Notes: generated by a model from the sequence alone, not told the origin. A stretch of 64,000 bases of DNA from Ensifer adhaerens (GCF_002940685.1 NZ_PNFP01000022.1:1-64000); one strand, 5' to 3'. Numbered from the stretch's first letter, positions 8,658 through 17,562 are shown. Made by a program: numbers and translations.

Positions 8658-9433
8658 TGCAGACGTTCGATCTTATACTTGCGTCACGCTCGCCGAAGCT
8701 GGATGAGCGTCCGCTGGAAAAACGCGTCGGCCTCATCATCCTTGCGACCGACCACACCACGGAAGTGGATTTCCAGCGCATGGTGGCGAACGAGCGGATC
8801 GGTGTCTACGGCACCCGTATTCCCTATGCCAACCCGGTGACGCCGGAAAACCTGCGCGCCATGCAGCCCTCGCTGACATCGGCGGCCGCGCTGATCCTGC
8901 CGGACGAGCCTCTCGACGTCGTCATGTATTCCTGCACCTCCGCGTCCGTCGTCATCGGCGACGCGGAAGTCAGGGCGGCGGTCCGCGCGGCCAAGCCAAG
9001 CGCCTCCATCGTCACGCCGACTGCGGCGGCAGTCTCCGGCCTCAAGGCGTTCGGCGCCAGGCGGATTTCGGTGCTGACGCCCTACACGATCAAGACCAGC
9101 AAGCCGATGGCTGATTATTTCGTGTCGCTCGGCTTCGACATCGTCCGCTTCACTTGCCTTGGTCTGAACGACGACCGGGAGATGGCGCGCATTTCTCCGG
9201 ATGAAATCGTTGCCTTTGCAAAGCAAGCGACGGCGCCAGACAGCGACGCGCTTTTCATATCGTGCACGGCAGTGCGGGCGGCCGGCGTTGCGGCAAAGAT
9301 CGAGGCCGCCATCGGAAAACCGGTCGTCACCAGCAATCTCGCCACCGCGTGGGCCTGCCTGCGCCTCTGCGGCGACCAGACGGCGCGGCCGGAACTCGGC
9401 CGGCTCATGACACTTGCCTATCCGGACGAGTAG
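8657..9433 (+). CDS. eutA: EutA, Asp/Glu racemase-maleate isomerase family
   Basis: This 258-residue protein has two paired active-site cysteines, in MYSCTSASV (Cys93) and FISCTAVRA (Cys203), as in the aspartate/glutamate racemase and maleate cis-trans isomerase superfamily. EutA is found with EutB and EutC in ectoine loci. These three are thought to convert 5-hydroxyectoine to ectoine, though the steps are not fully settled. It overlaps ehuD by one base and lies three bases before eutB. The call rests on both motifs and gene order. Confidence 0.85.
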   Translation: MQTFDLILASRSPKLDERPLEKRVGLIILATDHTTEVDFQRMVANERIGVYGTRIPYANPVTPENLRAMQPSLTSAAALILPDEPLDVVMYSCTSASVVIGDAEVRAAVRAAKPSASIVTPTAAAVSGLKAFGARRISVLTPYTIKTSKPMADYFVSLGFDIVRFTCLGLNDDREMARISPDEIVAFAKQATAPDSDALFISCTAVRAAGVAAKIEAAIGKPVVTSNLATAWACLRLCGDQTARPELGRLMTLAYPDE

Positions 9434-9436
9434 CCC

Positions 9437-10438
9437 ATGTCGAACCTTGCCGTGACATTGGCGGATATCGAACAGGCGGCCCGACGCATCGAGGGCCGGA
9501 TCGTGAGCACGCCTTTCGCGCAGTCCGTTGCGCTTTCGGAACACTGTGGCGTGCCCGTCGGCCTCAAGCTCGAACACCACCAGACGACCGGCAGCTTCAA
9601 GCTGCGCGGCGCAACGAACGCCGTGCTCTCGCTGACGTCCGAAGAGCGGGCGAGGGGCGTCGTCGCTTCCTCGACCGGCAACCACGGTCGGGCGCTTGCG
9701 CATGCCGCCAAGGCCGAAGGCTCGGTCGCGACGATCTGCATGTCGTGCCTCGTGCCCGACAACAAGGTGTCGGAGATCCGCCGGCTTGGCGCGAGCGTCC
9801 GCATTGTCGGCAAGTCCCAGGATGAAGCGCAGGTCGAGGTGGATCGGCTCGTGGCCGAAGATGGCCTCGTGATGGTGCCGCCCTTCGACAATCGGGCGGT
9901 CGTCGCAGGGCAGGGCACGCTCGGTCTGGAGATCGTCGAGGCAATGCCAGACGTGGCGACGGTTCTTGTGCCGCTTTCCGGCGGCGGCCTTGCGGCCGGT
10001 GTCGCGGCAGCCGTGAAGGAGCGGTCGCCGAGGATCCGCGTCGTCGGCCTTACCATGGATCGAGGTGCTGCAATGAAGGAGAGCCTTGACGCCGGGCGGC
10101 CGACACAGGTCGAGGAAGTGGCGAGCCTTGCCGATTCCCTCGGTGGCGGCATCGGTCTCGACAATGCCGTGACCTTCGAGATGTGCCGGGCGCTGCTCGA
10201 CGACGTGATCCTGCTTTCCGAAACCGAGATCGCTGCCGGCATGCGGCACGCCTATGCGAAGGAGCGCGAGGTGATCGAAGGGGCAGGGGCCGTCGGCATC
10301 GCGGCCCTGCTTTCCGGCCGGGTTGGCCGGATGGAGGGGCCTGTGGCGGTGATCCTCTCCGGCCGGAACGTCGACATGGACCTGCATCGGCGGGTCATCA
10401 ATGGCGGGGTCGATCCTCTTGCGGAGGCAGCGGCATGA
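9437..10438 (+). CDS. eutB: EutB, threonine dehydratase-like PLP enzyme
   Basis: This 333-residue fold-type II PLP enzyme resembles threonine/serine dehydratases. The cofactor lysine is in TGSFKLRGA (Lys55) and the phosphate-binding glycine loop is VPLSGGGLAAG near residue 179. There is no C-terminal ACT-type regulatory domain, so it is the short, catabolic form. In ectoine loci EutB is proposed to act on hydroxyectoine-derived intermediates. Its stop overlaps the eutC start (ATGA). Confidence 0.85.
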   Translation: MSNLAVTLADIEQAARRIEGRIVSTPFAQSVALSEHCGVPVGLKLEHHQTTGSFKLRGATNAVLSLTSEERARGVVASSTGNHGRALAHAAKAEGSVATICMSCLVPDNKVSEIRRLGASVRIVGKSQDEAQVEVDRLVAEDGLVMVPPFDNRAVVAGQGTLGLEIVEAMPDVATVLVPLSGGGLAAGVAAAVKERSPRIRVVGLTMDRGAAMKESLDAGRPTQVEEVASLADSLGGGIGLDNAVTFEMCRALLDDVILLSETEIAAGMRHAYAKEREVIEGAGAVGIAALLSGRVGRMEGPVAVILSGRNVDMDLHRRVINGGVDPLAEAAA

Positions 10439-11427
10439 CGATGATGAGAATTCTGACGGAGGCGGAACTCAGGCGCATCGTGCCGCTCGATCTCGACGCC
10501 ATTGCCTGCGTCGAACAGGCGTTCCACGCGCTCGCCACCAAGGCGGTGGCGATGCCGCCGATCCTCAGGCTCGACATTCCCGAAGCACGCGGCGAAGTCG
10601 ATGTTAAGACGGCTTACGTGCCGGGTCTCGACGGTTTCGCCATCAAGATCAGCCCCGGCTTCTTCAATAATCCGAAGATCGGCCTGCCAAGCACCAATGG
10701 CCTGATGGTGCTGCTTTCGGCGAAGACCGGCCAGGTTGAGGCCGTGCTGCTCGACAACGGCTACCTGACGGATGTGCGCACGGCGGCGGCCGGCGCCGTT
10801 GCCGCTCGACATCTTTCACGGCCGGATGCCGCGGTCGCCGCCATCTTCGGCGCCGGCATGCAGGCAAGGTTGCAGCTTGAGGCCTTACGCCTCGTGCGGC
10901 CGATCCGCGAGGCACGGATCTGGGCAAGGGATGCCGCAAAGGCTGAGGCCGCGGCGCAGGAGCTGACGGCAAGGCTGGGCTTTCCGGTCCGCACCGAAGC
11001 CAATGGCCGGGCTGCGGTCGATGGTGCAGACATCATCGTTACCACCACACCTTCCGAAACGCCGGTGCTCTGGGTCGAATGGCTGCAATCTGGCCAGCAT
11101 GTCACGGCCATGGGCTCGGACGCCGAGCACAAGAACGAGATCGAGCCCGCCGTCATCACTCGCGCCAGCCTCTATGTCGCCGACAGCCTGAAACAGACGC
11201 GCAGGCTCGGCGAATTACACCATGTCATCGAGGCGGGCCTCGTGATGGAGGACACGACCTTCCCCGAACTCGGCGAGATCATCGCCGAGCAAAAACCGGG
11301 CCGCAGCGGCCCCGAAGAGATAACCGTGGCGGATCTGACCGGCACGGGCATTCAGGACACGGCCATAGCAACGCTTGCTGCCGCCCGTGCGGCAGCGTCG
11401 GGCGCCGGCACGATCTTTAAGAGCTGA
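10435..11427 (+). CDS. eutC: EutC, ornithine cyclodeaminase-like protein
   Basis: This 330-residue member of the ornithine cyclodeaminase/mu-crystallin family has a Rossmann segment AAVAAIFGAGMQARLQLEAL (about 125-145) and the family acid segment TAVGSD-like TAMGSDAEHKNEI. Cyclodeaminase relatives use NAD and an iminium intermediate. Here the expected role is with EutA and EutB in hydroxyectoine conversion. The start at ATG 10435 overlaps eutB by four bases. Another start three codons later (MMRIL) is possible. Confidence 0.85.
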   Translation: MTMMRILTEAELRRIVPLDLDAIACVEQAFHALATKAVAMPPILRLDIPEARGEVDVKTAYVPGLDGFAIKISPGFFNNPKIGLPSTNGLMVLLSAKTGQVEAVLLDNGYLTDVRTAAAGAVAARHLSRPDAAVAAIFGAGMQARLQLEALRLVRPIREARIWARDAAKAEAAAQELTARLGFPVRTEANGRAAVDGADIIVTTTPSETPVLWVEWLQSGQHVTAMGSDAEHKNEIEPAVITRASLYVADSLKQTRRLGELHHVIEAGLVMEDTTFPELGEIIAEQKPGRSGPEEITVADLTGTGIQDTAIATLAAARAAASGAGTIFKS

Positions 11428-11461
11428 GACCGGCCTTTCGCCGGGTATTGAGGAAAAACCG

Positions 11462-12643
11462 ATGAAACAAGCGAACCTGAAGTTCTCGCTTCCGGAGTAT
11501 GAAACGCGTCTTCAAAAAACGCGAAAAGCCATGGAAGCCAAGGGCATCGACGTGCTGATCGTCAGCGATCCGTCGAACATGAACTGGCTGACCGGCTATG
11601 ACGGCTGGTCCTTTTACGTACATCAATGCGTCGTCGTGCCGCTGGCGGGCGAGCCGATCTGGTATGGCCGCGGCCAGGATGCCAACGGCGCCAAATTCAC
11701 CGCCTACCCCAAACACGAGAACATCATCGGCTATCCGGACCACTATGTGCAGTCCACCGAGCGCCACCCGATGGATTACCTCTCGGCCAAGCTTGCTGAA
11801 CGCGGTCTCGACAAGCTGACGATCGGCGTGGAGATGGACAATTACTGGTTCTCCGCCGCCGCTTTTGCCTCGTTGCAAAAGCACCTGCCGAATGCCCGCT
11901 TTGTCGATGCGACCGCCCTCGTCAACTGGCAGCGCGCGGTCAAGAGCGAGGCAGAAATCGGATACATGCGCAACGCCGCAAGGATCGTCGAAAAGATGCA
12001 TGAGCGCATCTTCGACAAGATCGAGGTCGGCATGCGCAAATGCGACCTGGTTGCGGAAATCTACGATGCCGGCACCCGTGGCGTCGACGGTATCGGCGGC
12101 GATTATCCGGCGATCGTGCCACTGTTGCCCTCGGGCGTGGAGGCTTCGGCGCCGCACCTGACCTGGGACGACCGGCCGATGAAATCCGGCGAGGGCACTT
12201 TCTTCGAGATTGCCGGCTGCTACCACCGCTACCATGTGCCGCTCTCTCGCACCGTCTTTCTCGGCAAGCCGACACAGGCTTTCCTCGATGCCGAGAAGGC
12301 AACGCTGGAAGGCATGGAGGCAGGCCTCGAAAAAGCACGCCCCGGCAATACCTGCGAGGATATCGCAAACGCCTTCTTCGCCGTTCTCAAGAAATACGGC
12401 ATCGTGAAGGATAACCGCACGGGCTATGGCATCGGCGTTTCCTATCCGCCGGACTGGGGCGAACGCACGATGAGCCTGCGTCCCGGTGACCGGACCGAAC
12501 TCAAACCCGGCATGACGTTCCACTTCATGACGGGCCTCTGGCTCGAGGACATGGGCTTCGAGACGACGGAAAGCATCCTGATCACCGAAACCGGTGTCGA
12601 GTGCTTCGCCAACGTGCCGCGCAAGCTTCTGGTGAAGGATTGA
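11462..12643 (+). CDS. doeA: Ectoine hydrolase DoeA (EutD), M24 family
   Basis: This 393-residue protein has the creatinase/aminopeptidase-P layout: an N-terminal domain (about 1-160, with DVLIVSDPSNMNWLTGYDG) and a C-terminal pita-bread domain. DoeA opens the ectoine ring to N-acetyl-L-2,4-diaminobutyrate. GIGGDYPAIVPLLPSG, CYHRYHVPLSRT and GYGIGVSYPPDWGE are the conserved blocks of the catalytic domain. The ATG at 11462 has GAGGAAAA before it. Position between eutC and the deacetylase fixes the role. Confidence 0.9.
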   Translation: MKQANLKFSLPEYETRLQKTRKAMEAKGIDVLIVSDPSNMNWLTGYDGWSFYVHQCVVVPLAGEPIWYGRGQDANGAKFTAYPKHENIIGYPDHYVQSTERHPMDYLSAKLAERGLDKLTIGVEMDNYWFSAAAFASLQKHLPNARFVDATALVNWQRAVKSEAEIGYMRNAARIVEKMHERIFDKIEVGMRKCDLVAEIYDAGTRGVDGIGGDYPAIVPLLPSGVEASAPHLTWDDRPMKSGEGTFFEIAGCYHRYHVPLSRTVFLGKPTQAFLDAEKATLEGMEAGLEKARPGNTCEDIANAFFAVLKKYGIVKDNRTGYGIGVSYPPDWGERTMSLRPGDRTELKPGMTFHFMTGLWLEDMGFETTESILITETGVECFANVPRKLLVKD

Positions 12644-12646
12644 GCC

Positions 12647-13657
12647 ATGCGGGAAGCAACGCTTCGTCCTTCGCCGATCAATCCCACGGTCGATTTTTCG
12701 GCCGAGGGCGTGCAGCACGGTTTCCTGCGTCTGCCTTACAGCCGCGACGATTCCGCCTGGGGCTCGGTGATGATCCCGGTGACGGTGGTGAAGAACGGGG
12801 AGGGCCCGACGGCCCTTCTCACCGGCGGCAACCACGGCGACGAATATGAAGGGCCGATCGCGCTCTTCGATCTCGCCCGCACGCTGGAGGCAGAGGACGT
12901 GGCGGGCCGCGTCATCATCGTGCCGGCGATGAACTACCCGGCCTTTCTCGCCGGCACGCGCACCTCGCCGATCGACAAGGGCAACATGAACCGCAGCTTT
13001 CCGGGGGCGCCGGACGGCACGGTGACCCAGAAGATCGCCGACTATTTCCAGCGCACGCTGCTGCCGCTCGCCGATATCGTGCTCGACTTCCATTCCGGCG
13101 GAAAGACGCTCGACTTCCTGCCCTTCTGCGCCGCCCATATCCTGCCGGACAACGCGCAGCAGGAAAAAGCCTTCGACCTCGTCGGCGCCTTCGGTGCTCC
13201 ATGGTCGATGAAGATGCTGGAGATCGATGCCGTCGGGATGTACGACACCGCGGCGGAGGAGATGGGCAAGATCTTCATCACCACCGAATTGGGTGGTGGG
13301 GGGACCGCGACGGCGATGAGCGCGCGTATCGCCAAGACAGGCGTTTCAAACGTGCTGAAGGCGGCGGGCATCCTGAAAGGGCCTGTCCACGGCGCTGAAA
13401 CCACGTGGCTTGATATGCCAGACGGCAACTGCTTTTGCTTCGCCGAGGATGGCGGCCTCGTCGAACCGTTCGCCGATCTCGGCGATGTGGTGAAGAGCGG
13501 GCAGGTTGTCGCGCGCATCTATCCGATCGGACGCACAGGCGCCAGACCACTGGAAATTCGGGCAAAGATGGACGGCATCCTCGTCGCCCGCCACTTTCCC
13601 GGCCTCGTAAAATCTGGCGATTGCGTCAGTGTACTGGCAACCGTTGTTGGGAGATGA
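12647..13657 (+). CDS. doeB: N-acetyl-diaminobutyrate deacetylase DoeB (EutE)
   Basis: This 336-residue zinc hydrolase is of the succinylglutamate desuccinylase/aspartoacylase family. Zinc ligands are in GGNHGDEYEGP (His63 and Glu66) and VLDFHSGG (His149). It removes the acetyl group from N-acetyl-diaminobutyrate, giving diaminobutyrate for DoeD. It begins three bases after doeA ends and is the last gene of the plus-strand run. The next gene is convergent, so transcription probably ends in the 137-base gap. Confidence 0.9.
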   Translation: MREATLRPSPINPTVDFSAEGVQHGFLRLPYSRDDSAWGSVMIPVTVVKNGEGPTALLTGGNHGDEYEGPIALFDLARTLEAEDVAGRVIIVPAMNYPAFLAGTRTSPIDKGNMNRSFPGAPDGTVTQKIADYFQRTLLPLADIVLDFHSGGKTLDFLPFCAAHILPDNAQQEKAFDLVGAFGAPWSMKMLEIDAVGMYDTAAEEMGKIFITTELGGGGTATAMSARIAKTGVSNVLKAAGILKGPVHGAETTWLDMPDGNCFCFAEDGGLVEPFADLGDVVKSGQVVARIYPIGRTGARPLEIRAKMDGILVARHFPGLVKSGDCVSVLATVVGR

Positions 13658-13794
13658 GACGGCCGGCCGATTTCAGGCGGGTCTAGTGAAATCGATGTTT
13701 AGCCTTTCGCAGCACGCCGGCCTGATAGCGGCCTGGGAAATCGTAACCGTTGTGAAACGCCGGCGTGTGGTTCCATAACAGAACTTACGTGATT

Positions 13795-15048
13795 TTACAT
13801 CGTCCACAGGACCGAAAGCGGTGCGGCGTGCAATTTTTCGCCAAATGGCGTCACGCGGTCGTGATCGTGCAAAACGATGCCGTGCAGGAAGCGGTCGCCT
13901 ACCGCCTCCTGTAACTGACGAAGTCCTTTGAAGTCTTCAGCCTTGACCGTCGACGATGCCTTGACCTCGATGCCGACGACGCGACCGCGCCGGTCCTCGA
14001 CAACGACATCGACCTCGATCTGATCCTTTGTCCGATAGTGAGAGAACGAAAGTCGGCGGTCGGACCAAGATGCAAGCTTCATGAGTTCTGATGCCACGAA
14101 ACTCTCGAGCAAAGGACCGAAACGCGTCTTGTTTTCACGGATGCTGTTGACATCGTCTTCGCGCAGGGCTGCGAGCAGGCCAGTGTCGAGAAAATGCAAC
14201 TTTGGTGTTTTCACCAGACGACTAAGCCTGTTGTTGGACCATGGCGCGAGGGTTCGGACAAGGAAGAGTCGTTCAAGGATTGCGACATACTTTTGAGCGG
14301 TGACACTGGATAGTCCGAGGGCCGAGCCGAATCCGCTATGATTGACCAACTGTCCCGCATGCTCTGCAAGAACATTAAGGAGGCGCGGCAACCTGCCCAA
14401 CTGATCGATGTTGGCAATGTCGCGCACGTCTCTGTCAAGGATAAGCGCCACGTAGTCTTCAAGCCACGCGGTGCGCCGGCTGGGCTGCGTCCTGCGTACG
14501 ACCTCAGGGTACCCTCCACGTATAACCGTCTCCACAAGGTCGTCGCCGAGCACAAGTCCGTCCGCGATCACGGGCACCTCTCCCGCAAAAATGCGATCGA
14601 GAAAGCGGCCTGGGGTCGATCGTATTTCAGCCTGTGCAAACGGCAGCAACGAAATTAGGGCCATGCGGCCGGCAAGAGAGTCTGCCACCGCCGGCACGGT
14701 GGCGAGGTTTGCTGAACCTGTGAGCAGGAAGCGGCCCGGCTCATCGCTACGATCTACGCTTTCCTTTATCGCAAGCATTAACTCAGGCGCCCGCTGAACT
14801 TCATCAATTACCGCTCGGTCGAGGCCGCGAACGAAGCCTACGGGGTCGGATTTGGCGGCGCTGAGTGTGCCGGCGTCATCAAGGGTGTAATACGGCCGCT
14901 CTGTTCCAGAGAACTGTCGCGCAAGGGTGGTCTTTCCTGCCTGCCTTGGTCCGGCGACCAGGACGACGCGCGTGTCCGACAGCGCCGTCTCGACCATGGA
15001 GAGGGCCTTGCGCTGGATGAGTGTGTTCGGGCGATTTGTATCGATCAT
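13795..15048 (-). CDS. AAA-type ATPase with C-terminal DUF4143
   Basis: This 417-residue protein has an N-terminal AAA_14 domain with Walker A GPRQAGKTTLARQF (about 33-46), Walker B AVIDEVQRAPEL and sensor FLLTGSANLA. The C-terminal DUF4143 part carries a nuclease-like patch, DQIEVDVVVEDRRGRVVGIEVKAS. Such proteins are common on mobile elements and their cell role is unclear; toxin-like or stress roles have been proposed. The ATG at 15048 is chosen by homology to usual N-termini; no good ribosome site is seen. It is convergent with doeB and unrelated to it. It marks the start of the mobile block. Confidence 0.85.
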   Translation of the reverse strand: MIDTNRPNTLIQRKALSMVETALSDTRVVLVAGPRQAGKTTLARQFSGTERPYYTLDDAGTLSAAKSDPVGFVRGLDRAVIDEVQRAPELMLAIKESVDRSDEPGRFLLTGSANLATVPAVADSLAGRMALISLLPFAQAEIRSTPGRFLDRIFAGEVPVIADGLVLGDDLVETVIRGGYPEVVRRTQPSRRTAWLEDYVALILDRDVRDIANIDQLGRLPRLLNVLAEHAGQLVNHSGFGSALGLSSVTAQKYVAILERLFLVRTLAPWSNNRLSRLVKTPKLHFLDTGLLAALREDDVNSIRENKTRFGPLLESFVASELMKLASWSDRRLSFSHYRTKDQIEVDVVVEDRRGRVVGIEVKASSTVKAEDFKGLRQLQEAVGDRFLHGIVLHDHDRVTPFGEKLHAAPLSVLWTM

Positions 15049-15071
15049 GCGGCCAATGTTAACTCCGTTGG

Positions 15072-15106
15072 CGTCCAATTTAAAGCAGAATTCCGTCCAA
15101 TTTAAA
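15072..15106. repeat. Two 13-bp direct repeats before the AAA/DUF4143 ATPase
   Basis: CGTCCAATTTAAA occurs at 15072-15084 and again at 15094-15106. The 22-base period is about two helical turns, so both copies face the same side of the DNA. They lie 24-58 bases before the ATPase start and look like a tandem operator or promoter element. Confidence 0.55.
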
Positions 15107-15375
15107 ATGTAACTTGCTTTATCCCGAGGCCAGTCTCTCGAAAACAAAGAGTGTACACGGAACGCGACGGACGGGGGCAGTCGATCCCGCTTCCCCTCCG
15201 GGCCACTATGTTGAAGCTCCTGCGGCGGCCCTTTTTCCCTCCTTCGCGTGACGCGAATTCCCGCTTTCCCGCTGAAGCGGCGCTATGCTGAAAGCTCCGA
15301 TACGCTTCATTGTTAATTGACCGATCGGGCCGATCGGCTGAGGGGGCCGAGGGTCTTTGCCCCTTCTCTCCCCCA

Positions 15376-15497
15376 AACAGTCTTTCGCCCACCTTCCTTC
15401 GCTTGCGCTTTCGTGCAGGCGGTTCCCCGCAAAGACTGTTTTCCCTTCCGTCCCCACCGCTCGCGCGGCCCCGGGAAGCAGGACGCGGCCCTGCTTC
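15376..15497 (+). promoter_or_regulatory. Structured leader before the DUF932 gene
   Basis: AACAGTCTTT (15376-15385) pairs exactly with AAAGACTGTT (15431-15440). A second hairpin GAAGCAGG/CCTGCTTC spans 15475-15497 and ends 14 bases before the AAAGGAG ribosome site. The rest of the 15149-15519 gap shows no gene. The leader is pyrimidine-rich on the plus strand. Confidence 0.35.
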
Positions 15498-15519
15498 GCG
15501 GTCCCAGGAAAAAGGAGAA

Positions 15520-16377
15520 ATGACAGTGAGCATCTATGCCAGAACTGCCCGCTTCGACACCGGTCGCGCTCTCGCCGAAGACGAGATGCGTGGCATCGCA
15601 CCCTCGATTTTCGCAACCTCGGCACACGAGAGCCGCTCGGAGCGCTTCAAACCGATCCCCACAATTGAGATCCTGCGCGGCCTCATGAAAGAGGGTTTCA
15701 TGCCGGTCGGAGCGCGCCAGTCTGTCAGCCGCACAGAAGGAAAGGCAAACTTTACCAAGCACCTCATCCGGCTTCGCCGTCTCGATGATGGCAACGTTTA
15801 TCACGTCGGCGATACAGTCTGCGAAATCCTTCTCAAAAATGCTAACGACGGTACGAGTGCGTACGAGTTGCTCGCGGGGCTTTTCCGCGTGTGCTGCCTC
15901 AACTCGCTCGTTGCGCAAACGGGAACGATCGACGCTATCAAGGTCCGACACTCCGGTGATGTTCAAGGCAAGGTGATCGAGGGAACCTATCGCGTGCTTG
16001 GAGAGGCGGAACGCACGCTGGCGGCGCCGCAGGACTGGTCCGGCGTGAGGATGGGGCGTGAGGCAAGGGAAGTCTTGGCCGAGGCTGCACATCTCGTCCG
16101 TTTTGGCGACGCCGGAGGCTCGGCGACAACCTCGATCAAGCCGGAGCAATTGCTGGTGCCTCGCCGTAGCGAAGACCGAGCCGAAGATCTTTGGACAGTG
16201 TGGAATGTCGTTCAGGAGAACAGCATCAAGGGCGGGTTGCGCGGTGTAAAGCGTGACGAACTTGGCAGAGCGCGGCGATCGACGTCTCGACCGATCAACG
16301 GCATCGATCAGGACATCAAGCTCAACAAAGCACTTTGGCTGATTGGGGAGAGGATGGCCGCATTGCTCCGCCGCTGA
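15520..16377 (+). CDS. DUF932 domain protein, plasmid-associated
   Basis: This 285-residue protein of the DUF932 family (phage/plasmid-like) has no known reaction. Characteristic stretches are FKPIPTIEILRGLMKEGFMPVGARQS, YHVGDTVCEILLKNANDGTSAYEL and LFRVCCLNSLVA. It starts at ATG 15520 with AAAGGAG upstream. Genes of this type lie on rhizobial plasmids beside DUF736 and conjugation genes, as here. A strong hairpin follows at 16444. Confidence 0.8.
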   Translation: MTVSIYARTARFDTGRALAEDEMRGIAPSIFATSAHESRSERFKPIPTIEILRGLMKEGFMPVGARQSVSRTEGKANFTKHLIRLRRLDDGNVYHVGDTVCEILLKNANDGTSAYELLAGLFRVCCLNSLVAQTGTIDAIKVRHSGDVQGKVIEGTYRVLGEAERTLAAPQDWSGVRMGREAREVLAEAAHLVRFGDAGGSATTSIKPEQLLVPRRSEDRAEDLWTVWNVVQENSIKGGLRGVKRDELGRARRSTSRPINGIDQDIKLNKALWLIGERMAALLRR

Positions 16378-16443
16378 CGTTCTCGCGGCCGATTGAACTC
16401 CTTGCGTCCGGTACTCCAACTGGACGCGAGGCCATCCCGTGTC

Positions 16444-16474
16444 TTGAGGGGCGCCCCAAAACCCCGCCCCTCAA
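16444..16474 (+). terminator. Hairpin after the DUF932 gene
   Basis: TTGAGGGGCG (16444-16453) pairs perfectly with CGCCCCTCAA (16465-16474) across an 11-base loop. It lies 67 bases after the DUF932 stop. No strong T-run follows, so it may be a weak terminator or a message-stabilising end. It also lies downstream of the minus-strand small gene and could serve both. Confidence 0.55.
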
Positions 16475-16592
16475 ACTCCCCTGCCCACCCCTAATCGACC
16501 TGGAGGTGGCCCGCGCTGAACTAGAACGTTCGACCGGCTGGCCGGACCGCAAGTGAAGAAGCTTCGGATTGGAAGGACGCTTGGGGCATCCA

Positions 16593-16793
16593 TCAGGTAA
16601 CGGAAGGACGCTCACCAGGAAGCTGACTGACGACCTCGGTGGCGGCCGACGGACCCTCTGCCGGCATGGCTGCAAGTTGTTCGTCGGATACGCTGAGATC
16701 CATGTTTCCCCAGATCGACGCCTTTTGCGCCTTATTTTGCGGTTTTCTGGACTGTTTGATTTCGACAATGAACGGTCTTGTCTGCTGACGCAT
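16593..16793 (-). CDS. Small basic protein, 66 residues, unknown
   Basis: This short gene begins MRQQTRPFIVEIKQSRKPQ and continues with a lysine/arginine-rich half, then an acidic, proline-containing tail. A strong ribosome site, GGAGGA, lies five bases before the ATG at 16793, which is the main reason to call it real. I recognise no domain. Small proteins of this style occur in rhizobial plasmid backbones. It is oriented against both neighbours and ends 119 bases from the DUF932 hairpin. Confidence 0.6.
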   Translation of the reverse strand: MRQQTRPFIVEIKQSRKPQNKAQKASIWGNMDLSVSDEQLAAMPAEGPSAATEVVSQLPGERPSVT

Positions 16794-17065
16794 ATCTCCT
16801 CCAGGCCACGAATCGCTGTCAAAACGATTTCGCGCGGAAATTTACTCGCAGCTGTGCCTTGATCGAGGATGGAGACACCCATGGTGAAAGCCGGCTCCGA
16901 CGACATTTGCCGGTAGGGGAGAGCCGCCGAAGGTTCCGGACGAGTGATGGGGTTCGTTGCCAACGGGATGTTCCTCCGTGCTTCGGCGCTCCCTTCGCGG
17001 GCTCGATGGGGCGTGTCTGACCGGACAACGGCTGAAGCCTCGATCGTTTGCCCGCAACGGCAGGT

Positions 17066-17123
17066 GCACTTTTCTTGCCCCTGGCGGCTCAGGCCGCCAT
17101 TCCCCACCAGCCAACAAAAGTGC
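17066..17123 (+). promoter_or_regulatory. Nested hairpin in the DUF736 leader
   Basis: An outer pair GCACTTTT (17066-17073) and AAAAGTGC (17116-17123) encloses an inner perfect hairpin, TGGCGGC-TCAG-GCCGCCA (17082-17099). It ends 119 bases before the DUF736 ATG. The rest of the 16794-17242 gap shows no gene. It could be a leader control element or a terminator for transcripts from upstream. Confidence 0.4.
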
Positions 17124-17242
17124 TCCTTGCCGTCCTCCACTTTATTGCGGCCCAATGGGTGCGGTCCGATCGTCCCCGGTCCTTTCGACAGCCATCGAGG
17201 CCGCGAAGGGCGCGGCCCGAAACAACAGAAAGGAACTTCGAC

Positions 17243-17554
17243 ATGGCAACCATCGGCACTTTCACCTCGACCGAAAATGGCTTCAACGGCTCTATCCGCA
17301 CTCTGGCCCTCAACGTCAAGGCGCGCATCGCCCGGATCGAATCTCCCTCCGACAAGGGCCCCCACTTCCGCATCTACGCCGGCAACGTCGAGTTCGGGGC
17401 GGCCTGGCAGAAGAGCTCCGAGCAGCGCGGTCGCGACTACCTCTCGGTCAAGCTCGATGATCCAAGCTTTCCCGCTCCGATCTACGCAACGCTTGCGGAA
17501 GTCGAAGGTGAGGATGGCTACCAGCTGATCTGGTCGCGGCCCAACAGGGATTGA
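17243..17554 (+). CDS. DUF736 family protein
   Basis: This 103-residue protein is typical of DUF736: [20 protein letters not shown] at the start and a [19 protein letters not shown] stretch in the C-terminal half. The function is unknown; the family is widespread on alphaproteobacterial plasmids and conjugative elements. The ATG at 17243 has AAAGGAA upstream. It is convergent with the WGR gene and followed by a very stable hairpin. Confidence 0.9.
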   Translation: MATIGTFTSTENGFNGSIRTLALNVKARIARIESPSDKGPHFRIYAGNVEFGAAWQKSSEQRGRDYLSVKLDDPSFPAPIYATLAEVEGEDGYQLIWSRPNRD

Positions 17555-17562
17555 GCCCAACT

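Noticed and set aside
8684-10387. 567-codon open frame on the minus strand
   Set aside because: It is antisense to eutA and eutB without recognisable domains.
11417-13138. 573-codon open frame on the minus strand
   Set aside because: It is antisense to doeA and doeB and has shadow-type composition.
16322-17560. 412-codon minus-strand frame across the plasmid genes
   Set aside because: It covers DUF736 and leader DNA in antisense and has no domain. Only the separate 66-residue gene on this strand is supported.
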